Assembly: GCF_020099395.1 (NCBI RefSeq)
Contig: NZ_CP083590.1
Coordinates: forward strand, 4,092,001-4,156,000
Length of the DNA stretch: 64,000 bases
Direction: 5' to 3'
Origin: Streptomyces mobaraensis
GTDB taxonomy: Bacteria; Actinomycetota; Actinomycetes; Streptomycetales; Streptomycetaceae
Part shown: in pieces, positions 54,448-62,696 of the stretch
How positions within the stretch are numbered: position 1 is the stretch's first letter
Layout of the letters: each line of letters starts with the position of its first letter
Notes under the pieces: generated by a model
The model's input: the letters and a program-made list of their open reading frames with translations, nothing else
What the model was told of the DNA's origin: nothing
Databases searched by the model: none
Program-made: the position numbers and the translations under genes

Positions 54448-56115
54448 GCCGAGCAGCCGCCGTCCACAGCCTGTGGACGGACTCGTCCGCGTCGGCGGTC
54501 CTCGCCGACGCCCCCAGGAAGATCCCCGCACCGCACATCGAGTACGCCCAGCTCTCCCCGGTGCTGATCGTCCTCGGCGCCGCCGTGGTGGCCGTCCTCG
54601 CGGAGGCGTTCCTGCCCCGCCGGTCCCGCCACCTCGCCCAGGTGGCCGTCACCGTCGTCGGGCTCGCCGCCGCGTTCGCCGCCGTCGTCGCGCTCGCCGC
54701 CAAGGGCTACGCCACCAACAAGGCGCACGTGGCGGCGATGGGCGCGGTCGCCGTCGACGGCCCGGCCCTCTTCCTCCAGGGCACGATCCTCCTCGTCGCC
54801 CTGGTCGCCGCCCTCGGCTTCGCCGAACGCCGGCTCGACCCCCGCCGCGCACGGCCGCCCCGTCGACTCCTTCGCCGCCCAGGCCGCCGCCGTCCCCGGC
54901 GGCGACGCCGAACAGGAGGCGGTCAGGGCCGGCTGGACGACCAGCGAGGTCTTCCCGCTGCTGCTGTTCGCGGTCGCCGGCATGCTGGTGTTCCCCGCCG
55001 CCGACGACCTGCTGACCCTCTTCGTCGCGCTGGAGGTCTTCTCCCTCCCGCTGTACGTCCTGTGCGCGCTGGCCCGCCGCAAGCGGCTGCTCTCGCAGGA
55101 GGCGGCGGTCAAGTACTTCCTCCTCGGCGCCTTCTCCTCGGCGATCCTGCTGTTCGGCGTCGCCCTGCTCTACGGCTACGCCGGCACCGTCACCTACTCC
55201 GGCATCGCCGACGTCGTCAACGGCACCGTCCGCACCGTCTCCCCGGCTCTCGCCTCCTCCACCGGCAACGACGCGCTGCTGCTCATCGGCGGCGCGATGG
55301 TCCTCATGGGCCTCCTCTTCAAGGTCGGCGCCGCGCCCTTCCACATGTGGACCCCCGACGTCTACCAGGGCGCCCCCACGCCCGTCACCGGCTTCATGGC
55401 CGCGGCCACCAAGGTCGCCGCCTTCGGTGCCCTGCTGCGGCTGCTCTACGTCGTCCTGCCCGGCCTGCGCTGGGACTGGCGACCGGTCATGTGGGGCGTC
55501 GCCATCCTGACGATGCTGGTCGGCGCGATCGTCGCCGTCACCCAGACCGACGTCAAGCGGCTCCTCGCCTACTCCTCCATCGCCCACGCCGGCTTCATCC
55601 TCGCCGGCGTCATCGCCATCAGCCCCGACGGCGTCTCCTCCGTCCTCTTCTACCTGGCCGCCTACTCCTTCGTCACGCTGGGCGCGTTCGCCGTCGTGAC
55701 GCTGGTACGGGACGCCGGCGGTGAGGCGACGCAACTGTCCAAGTGGGCGGGCCTCGGGCGCCGTTCGCCGCTCGTCGCCGCCGTCTTCGCGGTCTTCCTG
55801 CTCGCCTTCGCCGGCATCCCGCTCACCAGCGGCTTCGCCGGGAAGTTCGCGGTCTTCAAGGCGGCGGCCGAGAGCGGGGGCGCTCCGCTGGTGATCGTGG
55901 GTGTGGTGTCGTCGGCGATCGCCGCGTTCTTCTACATCCGCGTGATCGTGCTGATGTTCTTCAACGAGCCTCGGGCGGACGGGCCTACGGTCGCCGTGCC
56001 GAGCGCTTTGACGACGGTGGCGATCGGGGTGGGGGTCGTGGTGACCTTGGTGTTGGGGGTGGCGCCGCAGTATTTCCTGGAACTGGCGGGGGATGCGGGG
56101 GTGTTCGTTCGGTGA
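54444..56115 (+). pseudogene. nuoN: NADH-quinone oxidoreductase subunit N, frame broken by one extra C
   Basis: Third antiporter-like pump subunit and last gene of the operon. From GTG 54444 the frame gives a normal N-terminus (IEYAQLSPVLIVLGAA) up to GFAERRLDP. From there the conserved protein continues only one base later: AAHGRPVDSFAAQAAAVPGG, LEVFSLPLYVLCALARR, FKVGAAPFHMWTPDVYQGAP, KRLLAYSSIAHAGFI. Removing one C from the CCCCC run at 54839-54843 gives a continuous 556-residue protein of normal length. The rest is fully conserved, so a homopolymer sequencing error is the simplest explanation; a recent real frameshift is possible. Confidence 0.9.
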
Positions 56116-56420
56116 GGGTGCCCCGGACCCTTCCTTAGAGGGGGGACCCCCACTTCGCCGTTTCCTGGGGGCTGCGCCCCCAGACCCCGCTTTTCGCGGC
56201 TCCGCCGCTCGTGCTCAAACTCCCCCAGAGGGGGGGACCCCCAACGGGCTGGATATCGCGCCCGGGCGCATGATTCAGCCCGTCTGGGGGCACCCCCTCT
56301 GGGGGAGTTTGAGGACAACCGCGCGGAGCGCGGTTTCGGGGGTGCGGGGGCGCAGCCCCCGCAAGAAACTGGGGGCACCTCCCAGCGGTAGCTGGGGGAG
56401 AAAGGGCGGGGCTGGGGACC
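56116..56420. repeat. Dispersed intergenic repeat, copy C, after nuoN
   Basis: About 300 bp of palindromic GC-rich modules without a gene. CTCCCCCAGAGGGGGGGACC near 56220 and its inverse GGTGCCCC...CTGGGGGAG near 56290 flank CAACGGGCTGGATATCGCGC. The end at 56335-56416 is the inverted copy of 2580-2655 (copy A). The hairpins may also terminate nuo transcription. Confidence 0.75.
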
Positions 56421-56422
56421 CT

Positions 56423-57616
56423 CTACCGGCCCTCGGCCGGAAGTACGCGCCCCGCGACCTCCCCCAGTCCGATGCGCGCCCCGTCGCGCCCCGGCGCCCA
56501 AGCCGTGATCACGACCTCGTCCCCGTCCGCGAGGAACGGCCCCTTCCCCGCCGTGATTTCGAGGAGGCAGCCGAGCTGATCCGACTCCGGCCCGCTCACC
56601 GTCCCGGACGCGTAGAAGTCGCCGGTCCGCAGCGACGCCCCGTTCACGGTCATGTGGGCGAGCTGCTGGGCCGCCGTCCAGTACATGGCGGAGAAGGGCG
56701 GCCGGGAGACGACCTCGCCGTTGATGCGGACCTCCAGGCGGATGTCGATGCCGCCGGGCTCGGCCGCCGAGGAGTCGTCGAGGTACGGGAGGAGCGGGAA
56801 GTCGCGGGCCGGTGGTGCGACACGGGCGGCGTCGAAGGCTTCCAGGGGGGTGATCCAGGCGGAGACCGACGTGGCGAAGGACTTGCCGAGGAAGGGGCCG
56901 AGGGGCACGTACTCCCAGGACTGGATGTCGCGCGCGGACCAGTCGTTGACGAGGCAGACGCCGAAGACGTGGTCGCGGAAGGCGTCCAGCGGCACGGGCG
57001 TCCGTGCGGGTGCCGGGGTGCCGACGACGAAGCCGACCTCGGCCTCGATGTCGAGCCGGCGGGACGGGCCGAACGAGGGGAGTTCCTCGTCGGGCGCCTT
57101 GCGCTGCCCCTGAGGGCGGACGACGTCCGTGCCGGAGACGACGACCGTGCCCGCGCGGCCGTGGTAACCGATGGGCAGGTGCTTCCAGTTCGGGGGCAGC
57201 GCCTGGCCGTTGGGGCGGAAGATGCGGCCCGCGTTGGTCGCGTGGTGCTCGCTCGCGTAGAAGTCGACGTAGTCCGCGACCTCGAACGGCAGGTGCAGGG
57301 TGACCTCGTCCAGCGGGTGGGCGTACCCGCCGGGCAGGGTGCCGTCGTCGAGCATGCCGCGGATCTCGGCGCGTACCGCCTGCCAGACCGGGCGTCCGGC
57401 GGCCATCAGCGGGTTGAGCACGGGCTGGTCGAGCAGATCGGCGTACGCCGACCCGCGTTCGGCGGCGGCGGTCGCCGCGTCGAGGACGTACGCGCCGTAG
57501 CGCACGCCGATCCGCGGGTGCTCGGGAGCGCCCGGGGTGGTGAAGACGCCATAGGGGAGTGCGTCCGCGCCGAAGGGGTCGCCTTCGGGCAGTTCGTGGG
57601 GGCTGTGCTGGGGCAT
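56423..57616 (-). CDS. fahA: Fumarylacetoacetase
   Basis: Hydrolyses fumarylacetoacetate to fumarate and acetoacetate, the last step of tyrosine and homogentisate breakdown. The 397-residue protein is full length for the two-domain bacterial and eukaryotic type. The metal and active-site regions are visible: DYVDFYASEHHATNAG near residue 109, RLDIEAEVGFVVG near 182, NDWSARDIQSWEYVPLGPF near 215 and the GKSFATSVSAWI block. ATG 57616 fits the family start; upstream in-frame codons are unlikely. Its convergent neighbour is nuoN across a repeat; no other tyrosine-pathway gene is nearby. Confidence 0.95.
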   Translation of the reverse strand: MPQHSPHELPEGDPFGADALPYGVFTTPGAPEHPRIGVRYGAYVLDAATAAAERGSAYADLLDQPVLNPLMAAGRPVWQAVRAEIRGMLDDGTLPGGYAHPLDEVTLHLPFEVADYVDFYASEHHATNAGRIFRPNGQALPPNWKHLPIGYHGRAGTVVVSGTDVVRPQGQRKAPDEELPSFGPSRRLDIEAEVGFVVGTPAPARTPVPLDAFRDHVFGVCLVNDWSARDIQSWEYVPLGPFLGKSFATSVSAWITPLEAFDAARVAPPARDFPLLPYLDDSSAAEPGGIDIRLEVRINGEVVSRPPFSAMYWTAAQQLAHMTVNGASLRTGDFYASGTVSGPESDQLGCLLEITAGKGPFLADGDEVVITAWAPGRDGARIGLGEVAGRVLPAEGR

Positions 57617-57718
57617 GGGTCTCGCGGCCTCGCCTTCTCCACTCGGAGTGCACGTCGGATGCACGGGAGCCTCACATTACGGGTTGACGGCCGACGGGCA
57701 AGAGCTGTTCGAGGGGTG

Positions 57719-57733
57719 TTCCCGCTTCGGGAA
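57719..57733. promoter_or_regulatory. Short palindrome in the fumarylacetoacetase/ATP-grasp divergent region
   Basis: TTCCCG-CTT-CGGGAA is a perfect 6-bp inverted repeat about 100 bp upstream of the fumarylacetoacetase start and 140 bp upstream of the ATP-grasp gene. It is a plausible operator for either; no regulator is adjacent. Confidence 0.3.
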
Positions 57734-57871
57734 ACGGTGTTCCAATCCGGGGAAAAGGTAGGGCAATGTCCGGTAACTCCTTGCTGGAGGCGATGATTCC
57801 GAAGTAGCGTCCTAAGTCGGGTCACACACAGTGGGGGGCCGCTGAGGGCGGGGTGGCCGAGGGGGGAGCTG

Positions 57872-59173
57872 GTGGCGAGCAGGAGCGCGTCCGTATCGGC
57901 GGACGGGTCAGTGCCCGGGTTGATCGTGAAGTTCGGTGACTATCCCCTGCACCACGGCGGCGTCGGTGCGATCCGCAGTCTCGGAAGACTCGGCGTGCCG
58001 ATGTACGCCATCACCGAGGACCGGTGGACCCCGGCGGCCGTCTCGCGTTATCTGAGCGCCGGATTCGTCTGGCCGACGACCGGCACCGAAGGGGCCGGGG
58101 AGCTGGTGGCGGGCCTGCTCCGGATAGCCGAGCGGATCGGCCGTCCCACCGTGCTGCTGCCCACCGACGAGGAGGCGGCCGTGCTCATCGCCGAGCACGC
58201 GGACGTGCTGGCCGGTCCGTTCCTCTTCCCGCCGGTGGAACGGGAGTTGCCGCGGCGGCTGGCCAGCAAGCAGGGGCTGTACGAGCTGTGCGTGGAACAC
58301 GGGGTGCCGGCCCCGACGACACTGTTCCCCGCCACCTACGAGGAGATCGAGAAGTACGCCGCCACCGCCGTCTTCCCGCTGGTGGCCAAGAACCGCGAGG
58401 CGTTCGAACGCCGCCGCAGGCCGGCCGTGGCCGGGACGACGCGGATCGCCGACGCCCGCCGGCTGCTGGAGCTGGCCCGCGACTGGGGGCCCCAGCCGGG
58501 GGTGATCCTCCAGGAGTACCTGCCGCGCGAGGAGGCCGAGGACTGGATCGTCCACGCCTACTTCGACGCCGACAGCGTGCCGCGTGCCCTGTTCACCGGC
58601 GTCAAGGTGCGTTCCTGGCCGCCGCACGCGGGCATGACCGCCAACGCCTACGTCGTCGACAACCCCGAACTGGCGGCCATGACCGCCCAGTTCATCAAGC
58701 AGATCGGCTTCTGCGGCATCGTCGACCTCGACTGGCGGTTCGACCGCCGCGACGGCCGGTACAAGCTGCTGGACTTCAACCCCCGGATGGGCGCCCAGTT
58801 CCGCCTCTTCGAGAGCGAGGCGGGCATAGATGTCGTCCGTGCCCAGCACCTCGACCTCACCGGGCGGCCGGTCCCCGAGGGCGAGCAGCTCACCGGCCGG
58901 CGGTTCGTCGTCGAGAACATCGACCTGCCCGCCCTCGCCGCCTACCGGCGCAGCGGCTACACCACCCCGCACGCTCCCGCCCGCGCCAACGGGACGGAGC
59001 TCGCCTGGGCGGCGCGGGACGACATGAAACCGTTCCTGACCATGCTCGCCCGGCTCGTCCGGCCCGGGACGAGACACCTGTGGCAGCTGTGGCGCTCCCG
59101 GCGCCGGGCCCACGCGGCCGCCGCCCGGGCGGTGCCCGCCGCCCCGGCCGCGGTGGCCGAGCGGACGGAGTGA
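57872..59173 (+). CDS. ATP-grasp carboxylate-amine ligase-like protein
   Basis: A 433-residue ATP-grasp enzyme. The N-terminal domain carries VLLPTDEEAAVLIAEHA near residue 90. ATP-binding parts follow: FPLVAKNREAFE near residue 169, GVILQEYLPREEAEDWIVHAYF near 211 and the metal-binding YKLLDFNPRMGAQFRLFE near 299. Such enzymes join a carboxylate to an amine through an acyl phosphate, often in peptide or surface-polymer synthesis. The last 40 residues are Arg/Ala-rich. GTG 57872 has GGGGGGAG upstream. The flavoprotein gene follows after 262 bp; a shared pathway is possible but unproven. Confidence 0.8.
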   Translation: MASRSASVSADGSVPGLIVKFGDYPLHHGGVGAIRSLGRLGVPMYAITEDRWTPAAVSRYLSAGFVWPTTGTEGAGELVAGLLRIAERIGRPTVLLPTDEEAAVLIAEHADVLAGPFLFPPVERELPRRLASKQGLYELCVEHGVPAPTTLFPATYEEIEKYAATAVFPLVAKNREAFERRRRPAVAGTTRIADARRLLELARDWGPQPGVILQEYLPREEAEDWIVHAYFDADSVPRALFTGVKVRSWPPHAGMTANAYVVDNPELAAMTAQFIKQIGFCGIVDLDWRFDRRDGRYKLLDFNPRMGAQFRLFESEAGIDVVRAQHLDLTGRPVPEGEQLTGRRFVVENIDLPALAAYRRSGYTTPHAPARANGTELAWAARDDMKPFLTMLARLVRPGTRHLWQLWRSRRRAHAAAARAVPAAPAAVAERTE

Positions 59174-59435
59174 CGGCGGAGGTCGACGGGAGGCGACGGG
59201 AAGCGACGGGGTGTCGGGCGCCTTCGGGTGCCCGGGGAAGGAGCGCCGAGGAGCCCAGGGCGCACGGGGGCCCGTACGCGCCCCCGGCGCCCGTACCCGC
59301 CCCGCCGGGCTCCCGCACCCCCAGCGGTCACACCCGCCCCGCAACGCCCGCGTACGCACCGCGTGCGCGGAAGTGACGCAGCAGACCGGCCCCGCGAGCG
59401 CCTCGCGGGCCGGGAGACGCCCTGGGAGGGCACAC

Positions 59436-60641
59436 GTGACACTTCCGGTAGCAGTCATCGGGGCCGGCCCGTACGGCCTCTCGACCGCAGCCCACCTGAA
59501 GGCGCGCGGCGTTCCGACGCGCGTCTTCGGCTCGCCGATGGTGAGCTGGCGGGAGCAGATGCCCGCCGGGATGCTGCTGAAATCCACCCCCGCGGCCTCG
59601 GACATCGACGCCCCGCAGCCCGGCCACACCCTGCTCGACTACTGCCTGGACGTGGGGGAGCGGCGCTACGAGTCGGACTGGGACGTCATCCCCGTCGAGA
59701 CCTTCGCCGCGTACGGGCAGTGGTTCCAGCGGCGGCTGGTGCCGGGGCTGGAGCAGGTGCGGGTGAAGTCCGTGGAGCGGCGCCAGGGCGGCCCCGGGTT
59801 CGAGCTCACGCTGGACTCCGGCGAGCAGTTCGCCGCCCGCGCGGTCGTGGTGGCCACCGGGCTGAGCGGGCTGGCCCGGGTCCCCGGCGAGCTGGCCGCG
59901 GCGGTGCCCGGCGGGCCGGCCGAGGGCGTCCCGTTCTCGCACAGCTCGCACCACCGCGACCTGTCCGGCTTCGCGGGCCGGCACGTCGCCGTGATCGGCG
60001 CCGGGCAGTCGGCCCTGGAGACCGCCGTGCTGCTGGCGGAGGCGGGCGCCGCCTCGGTACGGGTCGTGGCCAGGCGGCGCGGGGCGGTCCGGTTCGGGGC
60101 GGCGCCGGACGGGCAGTCGCCGCTGAAACCGGACACGCCGTTCGGACGGGCCTGGTCGCTGTACGCGTTCTCGTACCACGCGGACGGCTTCCGCCGGCTG
60201 CCCCCGCGGACCCGCGCGTACCTGGTCCGCCGGGTGCTGGGACCGCTCGGCGCCTGGTGGCTGCGCGAGCGCTTCGTGGGCCGGGTCCAGGTGACCGAGG
60301 GGAAGCGGGTCGTCCGGGCCCGGCTGGCGGAGGGCCGGCCGGTGCTGACGCTCGCGGAGTCCGCCGACGGGCCGGAGAGCGAGCTCACCGCCGACCATGT
60401 GATCGCTGCCACGGGCTACCGGGTCGACCTGGGCGCCCTGGACTTCCTGGGGGACAGCGTCCGGGCCCGGCTGGCGGCGAGCGCCGGCGGCCCCCGCCTC
60501 GGCGCGGGCTACCACTCGTCCGTTCCCGGTCTCTTCTTCACCGGCCTGCCGGCGGCGGCGAGCTACGGCCCGGTGATGCGGTTCGTCTGCGGGACGGCAT
60601 ACGCGTCGCCGCGGCTGGCACGAGCGGTGGCGGCGCTCTGA
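59436..60641 (+). CDS. FAD-dependent oxidoreductase (flavin monooxygenase-like)
   Basis: A 401-residue two-dinucleotide-domain flavoprotein. The FAD site is VIGAGPYGLS at residues 7-16, and a second Rossmann motif VAVIGAGQSALETAVLLAE near residue 185 binds NAD(P)H. AATGYRVDLGALDFL near residue 325 is the ATGY motif of flavin-containing and N-hydroxylating monooxygenases. The substrate is unknown. GTG 59436 has GGGAGGG 5 bp upstream, which decides the start against longer in-frame options. It follows the ATP-grasp gene and ends before a 10-bp perfect hairpin. Confidence 0.82.
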   Translation: MTLPVAVIGAGPYGLSTAAHLKARGVPTRVFGSPMVSWREQMPAGMLLKSTPAASDIDAPQPGHTLLDYCLDVGERRYESDWDVIPVETFAAYGQWFQRRLVPGLEQVRVKSVERRQGGPGFELTLDSGEQFAARAVVVATGLSGLARVPGELAAAVPGGPAEGVPFSHSSHHRDLSGFAGRHVAVIGAGQSALETAVLLAEAGAASVRVVARRRGAVRFGAAPDGQSPLKPDTPFGRAWSLYAFSYHADGFRRLPPRTRAYLVRRVLGPLGAWWLRERFVGRVQVTEGKRVVRARLAEGRPVLTLAESADGPESELTADHVIAATGYRVDLGALDFLGDSVRARLAASAGGPRLGAGYHSSVPGLFFTGLPAAASYGPVMRFVCGTAYASPRLARAVAAL

Positions 60642-61145
60642 CGGACCGTGACCGCCGGGTCGTGTCCCCCACAGGGGGCACTTCTCGTCGCACCGATTCC
60701 ACGGAGGTGGGGTCCGGCGCGGGAAGCGACGCCGGCGCCGACACCGGAACCGGAAACGGCGTCGGTATCGGAGTCGGAGTCGACAATTCCGTTTCTGGTC
60801 GCCGCCGGTGTGCGCCCGCCCGCTCCCGGCTGGCCCCCGCCCCCCTCCGTCCACCCGCCGGACGGGCTGATTCCGGCCCGTCCGGCCCCTTTTCGACGGG
60901 CGGGGGCCGCCGGTATGGGCCGAGGGCGGCCCGGAGGGCCGGGGGAGGGGCCGCGAAAACGGCCGGGAAGCAGCCGAGGGGAAGCCGCGAAGAAGGGGAC
61001 AAATCGCCCCGGGGAGGGTCGGTGGCGGGCCACTGTTCGGGCAGCCGCCCACGGTGATCCACAACCGACCGGATACGCTGACTTTTGGTGAAGACAGCGA
61101 CACATCGACAATCCCCGTGATCGCAGGCAGACAGGAGTACCCCTC
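60642..61145. other. Intergenic region before the polyprenyl synthase gene
   Basis: A 504-bp gap. It contains a terminator hairpin at 60858-60885 and otherwise GC-rich sequence with no gene I can support. The promoter of the polyprenyl synthase must lie in the last 250 bp, where a GGATACGCT segment near 61072 is a weak -10 candidate. Confidence 0.45.
60858..60885 (+). terminator. Hairpin terminator after the flavoprotein gene
   Basis: CCGGACGGGC and GCCCGTCCGG form a perfect 10-bp stem with an 8-base loop, followed by CCCCTTTT, a rare T-run for this genome. It lies 216 bp past the flavoprotein stop and reads as an intrinsic terminator on the plus strand. Confidence 0.7.
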
Positions 61146-62156
61146 GTGACCGTCGTCGGGCCCTTCGGGCTGAGCGTGCGGGACCAGGCTCTTGAAGCCG
61201 ATGTCCAGGCCGGGTTGGCCGCTGTCGAGGAGGGCCTCCTGGAGGCCACCAAGAGCGGTGTGCCCTTCATCACCGAAGCCGCGCAGCACCTCGTCCGGGC
61301 GGGCGGCAAGCGCTTCCGGCCGCTGCTGGTGATGCTCGCCGCCCAGTTCGGCGACCCGTACGCGCCCGGCGTCGTGCCCTCGGCCGTCGTCGTCGAGCTC
61401 ACCCACCTCGCCACCCTCTACCACGACGACGTCATGGACGAGGCGGACATGCGCCGCGGGGCGCCCAGCGCCAACGCCCGCTGGGGCAACTCCCTGGCCG
61501 TCCTCACCGGCGACTTCCTCTTCTCCCGCGCGTCCTGGATCCTCGCCGACCTCGGCCCCGAGGCCGTCCGGATCCAGGCCGAGGCGTTCGAACGCCTGGT
61601 GACGGGCCAGATCCTGGAGACCGCGGGCCCGCTCGACGGGCGCGACCCGATCGAGCACTACCTCGACGTCATCGGCGGCAAGACCGGCTCCCTGATCGCC
61701 GTCTCCGGCCGCTACGGCGCCATGATGTCCGGCGCGGACGAGCGCGTCGTGGAGATCCTGACCCACTACGGCGAGCGGCTCGGCGCCGCCTTCCAGCTCG
61801 CCGACGACGTCCTCGACATCGCCAGCGACTCCCACGAGTCCGGCAAGACCCCCGGCACCGACCTGCGCGAGGGCATCCCCACCCTCCCCGTCCTGCACCT
61901 GCGCGCCCGCGCCGAGGCCACCGGCGACCCGGACGACCTGGAGCTCTGCGCCCTGCTCGACGGCGACCTCGCCGACGACGCCCGGCTCGCCGAGGTGCTC
62001 CGCCGGCTGCGCGTCCACCCGGCCCTGGAGCAGGCCCGCCGCGACACCGTCCGGTACGCCGAGGAGGCGCGCGCCACGCTCGCGCCGCTGCCCGAGTGCC
62101 CGGCCAGGGCCGCGCTGGAGGAGCTCTGCGACGCGGTCGTGCACCGCGCGGGCTGA
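61146..62156 (+). CDS. Polyprenyl diphosphate synthase, probable menaquinone side-chain enzyme
   Basis: A 336-residue trans-isoprenyl diphosphate synthase that condenses isopentenyl diphosphate into an all-trans chain. The first aspartate motif is HDDVMDEADMRR with Asp94, Asp95 and Asp98; the second is DDVLDI near residue 219. GGKRFRPLL near residue 53 binds diphosphate. The small residues before the first motif (LATLYHDD) suit medium to long chains. With mqnA, mqnC, menG and the nuo operon nearby, the likely product is the menaquinone side chain. GTG 61146 begins the family-like N-terminus. Confidence 0.9.
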   Translation: MTVVGPFGLSVRDQALEADVQAGLAAVEEGLLEATKSGVPFITEAAQHLVRAGGKRFRPLLVMLAAQFGDPYAPGVVPSAVVVELTHLATLYHDDVMDEADMRRGAPSANARWGNSLAVLTGDFLFSRASWILADLGPEAVRIQAEAFERLVTGQILETAGPLDGRDPIEHYLDVIGGKTGSLIAVSGRYGAMMSGADERVVEILTHYGERLGAAFQLADDVLDIASDSHESGKTPGTDLREGIPTLPVLHLRARAEATGDPDDLELCALLDGDLADDARLAEVLRRLRVHPALEQARRDTVRYAEEARATLAPLPECPARAALEELCDAVVHRAG

Positions 62157-62696
62157 CGGGCCGGGGCGGTCGTGGTCGTACGCAGGGGTTGTCCTGAGCG
62201 GTTGCCCTGAGCGGTCTCCGGGACCGATGGGAACCGGCCGCACGAGACGGACGACGCGAACCGGCCACCCCGGGTGACGGGTGGGACCGGTGATCACCGG
62301 TCCGTACGTACCACGCCTCGTTCGAGTCGAGACGGGCGTGCTCAAATGACAGTGCTGAGCACGGTGTTGCGGACCGGGCGGCCCTCCGGTCCGTTCACGG
62401 CCGGTTCGTGGCCGGTTCGCCGTCGGTTCCAGGCCGGTCCGCGGCCGGTCGCCGGGGAGAACCCCGCTCATCCTCCCGGTGGTTCGTCCCCTAGGGCTTG
62501 TCATACCCGAGAGGTACCGTGAGTTGAGTCCGGCGGCTGATGACCGGAGCACCGCGCGTTGGTGGAATGGACGGAGTCGTGCGGGAGGGCAGTCCTCCCG
62601 ACTCCGGCGCCCCCACCGAGCGGTCGGGCCACATGAGCCAGGGGATGGGCGAGTGCACGACGCGAGAGACCGCCGCAGACGACGGAGGTAGAGCAC
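62157..62696. other. Intergenic region before the LolA-like gene, with a leader hairpin
   Basis: A 540-bp gap without a gene I can support; the open frames here lack ribosome-binding sites and family features. At 62573-62605, GGAGTC...GGGAGG pairs with CCTCCC-GACTCC around a 5-base loop, 91 bp before the next start codon, and may be a leader structure. Confidence 0.45.
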
